This document shows, piece after piece, positions 16,940 through 22,889 of a DNA stretch of 55,561 bases. Source of the DNA: a virus; IMG/VR virus record IMGVR_UViG_3300031963_000186, positions 1-55,561 of that record; one strand, 5' to 3'. Every line of letters starts with the position of its first letter. The first letter of the stretch is position 1. A program made the position numbers and the translations under genes. The notes under the pieces were generated by a model. The model searched no databases and had not been told where the DNA came from. It saw nothing but the letters and a program-made list of their open reading frames with translations.

Positions 16940-16968
16940 TCGCTCACCAGAGCTCACGAAAGCAAAAC

Positions 16969-17412
16969 ATGTCCCGGCCTATTGAAGCAACCTCCTCGTT
17001 AGATCTAGACACCATTAAGGTACTCCTCTGGGCCAGCGAATATGGCACCGGTCAGCCCAACGTCAGTAGACTCTACGACCGCGAGTCAGTTGACGGTTTG
17101 ACATTGAGTCGGGGGACCTTTTTCAATGCCGTGAAGGGCCGGAAGGTCACCAATCATGTCATCGAAAAGATCGACGAACTCATCGCACTACGCGGTTGGA
17201 GGTCCAAGTGGCTCGATCACTGTCGTGAGGAGCATCGGCAGCGGGTTATCCGTGCTTTTGGTAGTCCTCAGGCCTTCTGTCAGGTCTGCGGCCATGCCTG
17301 TCCGAACTGCGGAAACCCTAAGACTCAGCGTCGTCGGGAGGCCGTCAAGGCTTACTTGAAGATCGATCCGGTTGATCTTGGCTGCAGGGTCATGTTAGAC
17401 CCCGAGGAGTAG
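16969..17412 (+). CDS. Putative DNA-binding regulator with Cys4 cluster
   Basis: 147 residues, one of only two rightward genes. Residues about 40 to 75 (GLTLSRGTFFNAVKGRKVTNHVIEKIDELI) resemble a helix-turn-helix of the XRE/Cro type. Near residue 105 is CQVCGHACPNCG, four Cys in two CxxC pairs separated by three residues, likely a zinc site. It is transcribed divergently from the terminase operon, with the inverted repeat and border repeat between them, so control of the late promoter is a sensible guess. The translation start lacks a clear Shine-Dalgarno. The family is not recognised. Confidence 0.7.
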   Translation: MSRPIEATSSLDLDTIKVLLWASEYGTGQPNVSRLYDRESVDGLTLSRGTFFNAVKGRKVTNHVIEKIDELIALRGWRSKWLDHCREEHRQRVIRAFGSPQAFCQVCGHACPNCGNPKTQRRREAVKAYLKIDPVDLGCRVMLDPEE

Positions 17413-17418
17413 GGGGAT

Positions 17419-17443
17419 AAAAAACCGGGCCTCAAGGGCCCGG
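17419..17443 (-). terminator. Rho-independent terminator of the small-protein operon
   Basis: On the minus strand CCGGGCCC pairs with GGCCCGG around a TTGA loop, followed by TTTTTT (17424 to 17419). It lies 60 bases behind the last early gene (17506) and 7 bases behind the stop of the convergent rightward gene. It ends leftward transcription before it can run into the regulator gene; in the rightward sense there is no T-tract. Confidence 0.85.
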
Positions 17444-17505
17444 AAATGCCGGAGTGGCAACTGCGGCAGGGGGAGACTATGGGTTAATCATACAGCCAAA
17501 ACTTC

Positions 17506-17691
17506 TTAGTAGATACCCATCCAGATGCAGATTTGTAGCATTAGGACAATGGCCACGATGACTAGGCCGGTCTTTCCCCTGTACAGCCATTCTTTTTCAA
17601 ACCATGTCTTGAGCCATGGGCCCAGGATCTTAGGCCTTGTGTAGTGGCAGTCTCTGCCTTGCCTGCAGTCTCCATGGCATTCAGGGCACAC
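17506..17691 (-). CDS. Small Cys-rich membrane protein
   Basis: 61 residues, GTG start at 17691 behind AAGAGGATAACT. The N-terminus has CPECHGDCRQGRDC (a possible metal knuckle), and the C-terminal 20 residues are hydrophobic (TGLVIVAIVLMLQICIWMGIY), so one membrane segment with the Cys cluster on one side. Last gene of the leftward small-protein unit. Function unknown. Confidence 0.65.
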   Translation of the reverse strand: MCPECHGDCRQGRDCHYTRPKILGPWLKTWFEKEWLYRGKTGLVIVAIVLMLQICIWMGIY

Positions 17692-17693
17692 AG

Positions 17694-17753
17694 TTATCCT
17701 CTTGTCAATATCACCACGATGGCTGCCAAGATCCCAAAGATCACGTCACTCAT
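17694..17753 (-). CDS. 19-residue membrane micro-ORF
   Basis: ATG at 17753 behind a very strong ribosome site (AGGAGGAAAGAAG), encoding MSDVIFGILAAIVVILTRG and a TAA. It is nearly all hydrophobic, hence one membrane span. The stop lies 2 bases before the GTG of the next membrane protein, so translation is likely coupled. The strong Shine-Dalgarno, sensible end and fit to gene spacing make it credible despite its size. Confidence 0.5.
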   Translation of the reverse strand: MSDVIFGILAAIVVILTRG

Positions 17754-17784
17754 CTTCTTTCCTCCTATCTTACTCTTTTTACGG

Positions 17785-18033
17785 TCAAAAATTCTCATTG
17801 AAGAACTTAGCCACGTGGTCTCGGAAAAGTTTGAAGTTAAATTCTCCACTTTCCCCTGACTCGTGGATGATCACAAGTTTCTGGTTTGACGGGTCGACCT
17901 TTATCGCGAAGTCTCCAAGGGTGATGGTATTCACCATCTGGAGGACTTGTTCTAGGCCCTTCTTGTTGACGACCACGAAGTCTTCTGAGGCCATCGGTTC
18001 TTGTAGCTTGTCTGCATCGATCTCAATTTCCAT
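17785..18033 (-). CDS. Small acidic protein of unknown function
   Basis: 82 residues after AAAGGAGAAAAACC. Opens MEIEIDADKLQEP, with FVVVNKKGLEQVLQMVNTITLGDFAIKVDP in the middle and a C-terminal helix with FKLFRDHVAKFFNENF. Soluble, no Cys. No known family. It overlaps the upstream gene by 11 bases. Confidence 0.65.
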   Translation of the reverse strand: MEIEIDADKLQEPMASEDFVVVNKKGLEQVLQMVNTITLGDFAIKVDPSNQKLVIIHESGESGEFNFKLFRDHVAKFFNENF

Positions 18034-18409
18034 GGTTTTTCTCCTTTAGTTTTGCTTCAATAGCGCGATAAGTTGCAAGCGGTTTTATAAAGCCATCCAA
18101 AGAACCGCTCTCACCCATTTGAATACACACTGCAATTTCCTCATCCGTCAACCCTTGCCATTCGCGCTGTGCTGCGTTATGCGCGATCCATTGCCCACGC
18201 GGCGTGCATGAGCGAAGACACTTGTCAAACTCTTGGCAGCAAACACCAACTTCCGGTTCAGGCTGCGCTAGTCGGGCGCGGAGTGCTTCGTTCTCTTTGT
18301 ATAAGAGCCTGATTGTGTGCGCTGCCATCGCTCGTGCAAGGCTGGATTCGGCACCTATAGCCTCTAACTCGTCTGCGCGTATCAATGCTTCTGGTTGTTT
18401 GTCAGTCAT
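18023..18409 (-). CDS. Small soluble phage protein
   Basis: 128 residues, starting at the ATG (18409) that overlaps the upstream stop as ATGA and follows AGAGGTGCGCC. Contains a helical segment LARAMAAHTIRLLYKENEALRARLAQ, a Cys-containing stretch (VGVCCQEFDKCLRSCTPRG) and WQGLTDEEIAVCIQMGESGSLDGFI, a 'LTDEEI' motif very common in short hypothetical phage proteins. Function unknown. Confidence 0.65.
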   Translation of the reverse strand: MTDKQPEALIRADELEAIGAESSLARAMAAHTIRLLYKENEALRARLAQPEPEVGVCCQEFDKCLRSCTPRGQWIAHNAAQREWQGLTDEEIAVCIQMGESGSLDGFIKPLATYRAIEAKLKEKNHGN

Positions 18410-18621
18410 GGCGCACCTCTCTTGCGGATAGCGAACGCGCAACTTACCCAAGACGCATCGACTCGTTCACCTTCAGCCTCACACACCTTCGCACACGCCT
18501 CGCGCTCCGCTGCTGCGACTAGGTTGGCAAAGCGTTCAAGAAATTCTGATATGCCTTCAGCTCTTTCAAGCCAACCGATGCCAGCCTCCCGCGCCATGCG
18601 GATAATGTCATCTCTGTTCAT
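18406..18621 (-). CDS. Short protein with R-x-AC-x3-CE / AIRKRG motif
   Basis: 71 residues beginning MNRDDIIRMAREAG. The C-terminal half has AEREACAKVCEAEG and CAFAIRKRG, a motif combination frequent in short phage proteins and present again in the gene at 19047. The start at 18621 lies within the end of the upstream zinc-ribbon gene. Role unknown; the paired Cys suggest metal binding or a disulphide. Confidence 0.62.
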   Translation of the reverse strand: MNRDDIIRMAREAGIGWLERAEGISEFLERFANLVAAAEREACAKVCEAEGERVDASWVSCAFAIRKRGAP

Positions 18622-18793
18622 TTTTCTTCCTCGCTTCAATAGCATCGGGCCGATAGCTCTTGTAGATGCTTTCCGACTTACGTTCTATACAGGCAAGGCA
18701 CACCCAGCGGGGGACACCGCGTGTTTTCCGACGTTCCCCACCCTGGATGGCCCGGGTCACTTGGCAGCTAGTGCAAAACCGTGTCTCAATCAT
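18608..18793 (-). CDS. Small zinc-ribbon protein
   Basis: 61 residues, two CxxC pairs: FCTSCQVTR near residue 7 and VCLACIERK near residue 32, spaced about 22 residues apart, a typical small zinc ribbon. The tail is basic (EARKKNEQR). It may bind nucleic acid. ATGA overlaps join it to the upstream gene. Confidence 0.68.
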   Translation of the reverse strand: MIETRFCTSCQVTRAIQGGERRKTRGVPRWVCLACIERKSESIYKSYRPDAIEARKKNEQR

Positions 18794-19050
18794 CTCTTCA
18801 CCCTGACGTAGAAGACCGTCCCCGTAGGGTACTGAGTCTTGCGGTCTGAAGGTTCGTAGTTCATGTAGCCTCCATACGTGCCAGAGGCCTTAGCTGCTTC
18901 AATCAACTCGGTGCCCGTTGATGCCCGCTTGGCAACTTCTTCAATGAGCTTCTTGATCCGCCGCATCATGTGAGGCGAATAGGTATTGGGGCCTTTCCAG
19001 TTCATGAACAGGCAAATCTCTGTCTCGTCCATGATGTCGTCTGAATTCAT
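18790..19050 (-). CDS. Small protein of unknown function
   Basis: 86 residues from the ATG at 19050, which overlaps the upstream stop (ATGA). Contains MDETEICLFMNWKGPNTYSP, a helix MMRRIKKLIEEVAKRAS, and an end strand YPTGTVFYVRVKR. Not recognised. Earlier in-frame Met codons lie inside the upstream gene and are less likely. Confidence 0.6.
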   Translation of the reverse strand: MNSDDIMDETEICLFMNWKGPNTYSPHMMRRIKKLIEEVAKRASTGTELIEAAKASGTYGGYMNYEPSDRKTQYPTGTVFYVRVKR

Positions 19051-19367
19051 TCCCATCCCCTTGCCCGAATGGCACTGATACACAGTTCCACACCGTCAGC
19101 ATCAACCATCTCGCAGGCCCTGATGCAGGCCATCCGTTCCTTCTGGATCGCCATCCTGACTGACGAGACCATCTGGTCTAAGGTCCCAGTCTCAGACTTC
19201 GTAGCTAAGTGTTCCCACTTGCTTCTCTCGTACTCCCTGACCCGGTCGACGAAGGCCTCAAGATCCTCAGTCGACTCGAAGGTCCACAGTTCTCGGAGTG
19301 ACGGCACAAGGACCTGGCAGAACCCGCCTGCTTCTGACACAAGGCTATCTAACTTCTCTCTATCCAC
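19047..19367 (-). CDS. Short protein with R-x-AC-x3-CE / AIRARG motif
   Basis: 106 residues starting at GTG 19367, five bases after AGGAGG; another GTG at 19373 is too close to that site. N-terminal DREKLDSLVSEAGGFCQVLVPSLRELW, a charged helix, then KERMACIRACEMVDADGVELCISAIRARG at the end. The last part is related to the gene at 18406. Unknown role. Confidence 0.63.
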   Translation of the reverse strand: MDREKLDSLVSEAGGFCQVLVPSLRELWTFESTEDLEAFVDRVREYERSKWEHLATKSETGTLDQMVSSVRMAIQKERMACIRACEMVDADGVELCISAIRARGWE

Positions 19368-19495
19368 TACCACCTCCTGTGTATGGGTTCACGGTACGGG
19401 AGCCGTGTCTCGTGGTCCTCTATCCATGAGAACAGTAGGCTGCACAAGCTTACGACTGCCACAACGGCATAAAACAAAAGGATCAGCCTGATCAT
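19367..19495 (-). CDS. 42-residue membrane protein
   Basis: Starts at ATG 19495, overlapping the upstream stop as ATGA, and ends in a TAG that overlaps the GTG of the next gene. The first 24 residues (MIRLILLFYAVVAVVSLCSL then LFSW) are a membrane segment; the rest is hydrophilic (EDHETRLPYREPIHRRW). Short but tightly fitted between neighbours, so probably real. Function unknown. Confidence 0.55.
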   Translation of the reverse strand: MIRLILLFYAVVAVVSLCSLLFSWIEDHETRLPYREPIHRRW

Positions 19496-19671
19496 TTCTT
19501 TGGGTGATTCATGAACAGACATTCATGGGAGTGACGGCGACCCTTGCTGTCGACGTAGGTCTCCCCGCAGCCCGCCATCCATTCCGCAAAGACAATGGCG
19601 AAGAAGATCAAGAAGGCCAAGGCCACCACTACGTGGACGATGACTGACAATACCTTACCAAACCATCTCAT
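19492..19671 (-). CDS. 59-residue membrane protein
   Basis: ATG at 19671 after GGAGGACCG. Residues 5 to 28 (GKVLSVIVHVVVALAFLIFF) span the membrane; the tail (WMAGCGETYVDSKGRRHSHE then CLFMNHPKK) has two Cys and three His and may bind metal. ATGA overlaps at both ends. Its placement next to two other tiny membrane proteins suggests a set acting at the envelope. Confidence 0.6.
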   Translation of the reverse strand: MRWFGKVLSVIVHVVVALAFLIFFAIVFAEWMAGCGETYVDSKGRRHSHECLFMNHPKK

Positions 19672-19751
19672 CGGTCCTCCCTATCAAGATACCATGCGAA
19701 CAAGACGAAGATCGATGCCCACCCTAAGAGTTCAAACATCTCGCCGCTCAT
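19668..19751 (-). CDS. 27-residue membrane micro-ORF
   Basis: ATG at 19751 right after GGAGGAAGT. Encodes MSGEMFELLGWASIFVLFAW followed by YLDREDR: one hydrophobic span and a charged tail. Both ends overlap neighbours as ATGA, the usual gene joint in this phage, which argues that it is translated. Confidence 0.55.
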   Translation of the reverse strand: MSGEMFELLGWASIFVLFAWYLDREDR

Positions 19752-19921
19752 ACTTCCTCCGGCTGCACCGTGATCTTGTAGCCAAGGGCCTTGATGCAAT
19801 TGATGGTCTCAGGCTTCAAGGTCTTGGTACCTGCAATCGTAGCAAAGATCTGCGCAGTTTCGCAAACCGGATAGACGGCCTTTTGGCCATAGTTCGTCGT
19901 GATGCGGACAGTGATTTCCAT
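19748..19921 (-). CDS. Small soluble protein (possible DNA-binding fold)
   Basis: 57 residues. ATG at 19921 is preferred because CGGAG lies seven bases upstream; another ATG at 19927 overlaps the upstream stop. Sequence runs MEITVRITTNYGQKAVYPVC, ETAQIFATIAGTKTLKPETI, NCIKALGYKITVQPEEV: a strand, a helix like ETAQIFATIAG, a 'LKPETINCIKALG' helix and a final strand. It could be a small MerR/KTR-like or ssDNA-binding element, but this is guesswork. Confidence 0.6.
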   Translation of the reverse strand: MEITVRITTNYGQKAVYPVCETAQIFATIAGTKTLKPETINCIKALGYKITVQPEEV

Positions 19922-19923
19922 GA

Positions 19924-20196
19924 TCATGCTCCGATCGCGGCGTAATAGCCGTTGGCAACAACGCGATACCTGTTTGGAGTTGCGGTCTCAAAAAACTCCG
20001 GTACCGAACCGGTGAAATGAATCACGGCTTGCGTGATCAATTGACGATCTTCTTGATCCTTGATGACCACAAGGCGCCAAATACGCTTCTTCCAATCCGA
20101 TTTGTTCTCAACACGCTTGAAGGCTGCCAGCAATTCCTCTTGAGTGTAAACACGATGCTCGACTTTGCGAGGCTTGAATTCGACGACGGTCAACAT
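19924..20196 (-). CDS. First gene of the second early operon, unknown function
   Basis: 90 residues from ATG 20196 behind AGAAAGGAGAAAGTT, the same leader as the DUF932 gene at 34551. Opens MLTVVEFKPRKVEHRVYTQEELLAAFKRVEN, then WKKRIWRLVVIKDQEDRQLITQAVIHFTGS and RYRVVANGYYAAIGA. Basic, soluble, no known family. Being first behind an early promoter it is likely made soon after infection. Confidence 0.68.
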   Translation of the reverse strand: MLTVVEFKPRKVEHRVYTQEELLAAFKRVENKSDWKKRIWRLVVIKDQEDRQLITQAVIHFTGSVPEFFETATPNRYRVVANGYYAAIGA

Positions 20197-20530
20197 AACT
20201 TTCTCCTTTCTAGGGTAGCACCAAGGGGATGGTGCATGGGTGCATTGTAGAGCGACTTCTACGCGACCGCGCACTTTTTTGCAAAAAATTTTTGCCTGGG
20301 ACTTTTCCTAGCCGGAGGCCAACCCCTAGGATGACCCGTAGGACCCCGTAGAACCATGGTCCATGTCTCCTTATCCACCGGCCACAAAGCCTCTCTAGGG
20401 TCCACGTCGTGAGTCCTGGCATGGTCTTGACAAAAAGGCCATCCCCGAAGGCCCAAAAAGCCATGATCTGTCACTATTTTACGCGCACTGACGCAGCACG
20501 TAGTAATATCTGGTTTGAAAGGAGATTGCC
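20197..20530. promoter_or_regulatory. Divergent control region between 19924 and 20531 genes
   Basis: A 334-base region with the leftward promoter P2 on its left side, a 150-base G/C-rich stretch with no gene I would defend, and upstream of the rightward gene a possible TTTACG..TAGTAA promoter (20472 to 20500) followed by AAAGGAGATTGCC. Confidence 0.6.
20244..20311 (-). promoter_or_regulatory. Early promoter P2 with palindromic operator
   Basis: Minus strand, in order: AAAAGTCCCAG (20306 to 20296), palindrome GCAAAAAATTTTTGC (20295 to 20281), GCGCGG (20272 to 20267), 17-base gap, TACAAT (20249 to 20244), then the leader of the 19924 gene. The same elements in the same order occur at 34593 to 34653. 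There is no consensus -35 box, so an activator or altered sigma use is likely. Confidence 0.65.
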
Positions 20531-20725
20531 ATGCGAGTAGTTATTGCCAAAAAGATAGCAACAGAAAACGGCATGTCTTTGGAATACAGCAACGACATGC
20601 GACTCTACGTCTTGAAGGATCAGGAGCAGGGTTGGCCTGACCAATACTTCCCAGGGTCTGCCTTGAGGACTATGGACGAATCGACATTCACCAAGTTCTT
20701 CTTGAGGATCAAGAGCACCGACTAA
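20531..20725 (+). CDS. Small rightward protein of unknown function
   Basis: 64 residues after GAAAGGAGATTGCC. Begins MRVVIAKKIATENGMSLEYS, continues MRLYVLKDQEQGWPDQYFPG and ends in STFTKFFLRIKSTD; looks like a small alpha/beta fold. One of two rightward genes, divergent from the second early operon and convergent with the SNF2 gene. No family recognised; a small anti-host or regulatory protein is possible. Confidence 0.62.
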   Translation: MRVVIAKKIATENGMSLEYSNDMRLYVLKDQEQGWPDQYFPGSALRTMDESTFTKFFLRIKSTD

Positions 20726-20748
20726 GGTCCCCTACAGGTGAAGTGGGA

Positions 20749-20829
20749 CAGAGGAGGTTGACCGGCTCGACCTCTGCACCAGGTGGGAGCCCTGGCCTCT
20801 AACTTAAAGTAAGCAGACCTCTAACTTAA
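20749..20829. repeat. Convergent-gene spacer with hairpins and a short direct repeat
   Basis: Between the convergent stops of 20531 and the SNF2 gene: a stem CAGAGG/CCTCTG (20749 to 20776), a stem CCAGG/CCTGG (20779 to 20795) and a 12-base direct repeat CCTCTAACTTAA (20796 and 20818), the second copy reading into the SNF2 stop. Neither stem has a T-tract, so termination here is uncertain. Confidence 0.4.
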
Positions 20830-22257
20830 CCAATCCTTCCATTCATCGCCCAAGACCTTGGCTGATAGCTGCCGCTTCTCGCGAAGGGCCTTGACGATCT
20901 TCTCATCCACAGTCTTCCGGCAGATCAGGTCGACGTAGTTCACTGTGTGCTTCTGCCCGATCCTGTGTGCCCGATCTTCTGATTGCAGCCTGTGTTCTAG
21001 GTTGTAGCTATTCGAGTAATAGACCACTGTCGTAGCTGCTGTCAAGGTAATACCAAAGCCCCCGGTCTGGGCGTTGCCGACGAAGTACCTGCATGACGGG
21101 TCCTCCTGAAAACGGCTGACGGCATCTTGCCTATCTTTCGTGGTGGTGTCCCCGTAGTAGGTCACGACAGACTTGGCTCCGTACTCCTCCTTCAAGGCCT
21201 CCTCAATGGCCTGGATGTCAGCCCGGTAATTCGCCCAGATGATCACCTTGCCACTGGTCTCCTCCAACACTTCCATGAGAGCCTTCATCCGGTTACTGTC
21301 GACAGGACTGACCTTGCCGTCATCAGTGGTCAAGTGGCCGCAGACTAATTGATGCAGCCTAAGTAACTTAGTCAGCACGATAGGAGCCGACACCAGCTTC
21401 CCCTCAAGTTCTGCCATGGCCTTCTCCTTGAGGCTCTTGTAGTGCTTCTTCTGGTCATCGGTCAACTCGACCTCGTAAAACTGGTAGATCTTCTCAGGCA
21501 AGTCGAGGCACTCGTCTTTTGTGCGGCGTGAACTCCAGGACTGAATCGACTTAGTCAGGTCATCTAGATTCTTGTACCCCTTGATCTTGGTGAAGGCACG
21601 ATTACCTGCCGTGATCTTGACCATCTCAGCGTACTTTGCCCGGAAGGTGTAATAGCTGCTGAAGCCCAGGAGATGCGGGTTTAGGAAGTTGGCTTGGCTG
21701 TAAAGGTCTAGTGGATTATTGGTCACTGGAGACCCAGTTAGGATCCTCCGGTAATTCGCCTTGCGGCCGATCTTCATGCAGGCCTTTGTTCGCTTCGCAT
21801 CCCGGTTCTTGATGGTTGTGGACTCGTCTACGATCATCAGGGTCTTATGGCAGTTGACAAAAGACTCGGCCACCTTGTAACTACGGTCAAAGGCCAACGC
21901 CTCGATGTTCATGACAAACACCTTCAACGGCTCCATGGGCAAGAATAATTGGGAGTAGCTCTTCTTCAGTTCGGTGTTTGCGGCACTATCCCAGTAAGTC
22001 CCCACCCACGTGACGTAATCAGGCATGTGTTCAGGCAGCTCCTTGGTCACCCAGTTGCGGTATGACCCCTTGTTGCCCAAGATGAACACGGCATCGATCT
22101 TGCCTGTCGCATACAGCCACGCAGCGGTATCAATCGTGGTCTTCGTCTTACCTAAGCCCATCTCCCAGAACAGGGCGAACTCGTCCATGTCCCGGCTACG
22201 CAAGAAGTCCTCATGCTGGTGCTCAAAGGGCTTTGTCTTGTACTTGTACTCGATCAT
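20821..22257 (-). CDS. SNF2-family DNA helicase / translocase
   Basis: 478 residues. Motifs in order: Q-like FEHQHEDFLRS, Walker A WEMGLGKTKTT (residues 31 to 41), motif II VDESTTIKN (DEST in place of DEAH), motif III GSPVTNN, then the C-terminal RecA lobe with VTYYGDTTTKDRQDAVSRF, motif V GGFGITLTAA and motif VI SEDRAHRIGQKHTVNYVDL. Compact phage-type SNF2 enzyme. Likely acts in replication fork remodelling or recombination. Last gene of the first early operon, joined by ATGA to the upstream gene. Confidence 0.92.
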   Translation of the reverse strand: MIEYKYKTKPFEHQHEDFLRSRDMDEFALFWEMGLGKTKTTIDTAAWLYATGKIDAVFILGNKGSYRNWVTKELPEHMPDYVTWVGTYWDSAANTELKKSYSQLFLPMEPLKVFVMNIEALAFDRSYKVAESFVNCHKTLMIVDESTTIKNRDAKRTKACMKIGRKANYRRILTGSPVTNNPLDLYSQANFLNPHLLGFSSYYTFRAKYAEMVKITAGNRAFTKIKGYKNLDDLTKSIQSWSSRRTKDECLDLPEKIYQFYEVELTDDQKKHYKSLKEKAMAELEGKLVSAPIVLTKLLRLHQLVCGHLTTDDGKVSPVDSNRMKALMEVLEETSGKVIIWANYRADIQAIEEALKEEYGAKSVVTYYGDTTTKDRQDAVSRFQEDPSCRYFVGNAQTGGFGITLTAATTVVYYSNSYNLEHRLQSEDRAHRIGQKHTVNYVDLICRKTVDEKIVKALREKRQLSAKVLGDEWKDWLS

Positions 22258-22889
22258 TTGTTCAACTCCTCAAAGCCGTAGAACCATTCATCCTTGGCGC
22301 TCCACTTGGCGTGGTTCTCGACGCTGTAGACTTGGGTGGGGATCTTGAAGTCGGGTGTCTTTAGGGTTGCTGGCACCAGTGACACGTCGTACCACAAGCA
22401 ACGGTTGTTGGGCTGGCAAGCGAACTGGCCGTTGTCAAGCTGGATGAAGTTGTAGCTCTTATGTTCTTGCACCCCTTCGCTGAAGCTGGTGTCAATCCGG
22501 TTCATGTCAGGGGCCGCAAAGTCGATCGTGAACAGGTAATTCCCAAAGTGAAACTGCTTGTCCTTGCCAAAGAATTTGACCTTGAGTCCACGCAGGTTTG
22601 ACTTCTCGATGACTGCCATGTCGTACGACAAGCAATCCCAGATCTGCAAGTGATCAAGGGGTAAGGGCTCATCAACCGGCTTCCATACGTAGGCGCTGAT
22701 GGGTAGCTTGTCATACAAGGCCCCGTAGTTCGTCAGCATGGACTCGATACGGAAAGCTTGGCCCTTGATGGCTTTAGCAGTCATCCATACGCAAGGCTCG
22801 AGTTCTCCATGACCTGACTCGTGGTTGTACAAGAATTCTCTCCGAACAAAACACTTGACCGGCGGAATGTTAGCAACTAGAAAGCTCAT
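22254..22889 (-). CDS. Conserved replication-module protein of unknown function
   Basis: 211 residues, alpha/beta composition with several Trp and Cys. Notable segments: FLVANIPPVKCFVRREFLYNHES (residues 3 to 25), EPCVWMTAKAIKGQAFRIESML, YGALYDKLPISAYVW and CLWYDVSLVPATLKTP. Sits between the UvrD-like and SNF2 helicases with 4-base overlaps on both sides, so probably works with DNA metabolism. I do not recognise its family. Confidence 0.7.
   Translation of the reverse strand: MSFLVANIPPVKCFVRREFLYNHESGHGELEPCVWMTAKAIKGQAFRIESMLTNYGALYDKLPISAYVWKPVDEPLPLDHLQIWDCLSYDMAVIEKSNLRGLKVKFFGKDKQFHFGNYLFTIDFAAPDMNRIDTSFSEGVQEHKSYNFIQLDNGQFACQPNNRCLWYDVSLVPATLKTPDFKIPTQVYSVENHAKWSAKDEWFYGFEELNK

Larger units (their letters stand above)
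16669..16968. promoter_or_regulatory. Intergenic control region between divergent terS and regulator genes
   Basis: This 300-base gap has no convincing gene. It holds, left to right, the candidate late promoter with its dyad, the left arm of a long inverted repeat (16748 to 16783), the conserved core repeat (16809 to 16881), the right arm, and the TATAAT box of the rightward gene (16934 to 16939). It is A/T-rich compared with its surroundings and separates late genes from the early region. Confidence 0.7.

Noticed and set aside
20259-20474. Minus-strand frames of 71 and 84 codons covering the early promoter region
   Set aside because: No ribosome site, GTG or uncoupled ATG start, and the frames run through the conserved P2 promoter elements, which must be non-coding to work. 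Not excluded for the GTG frame, but not supportable.
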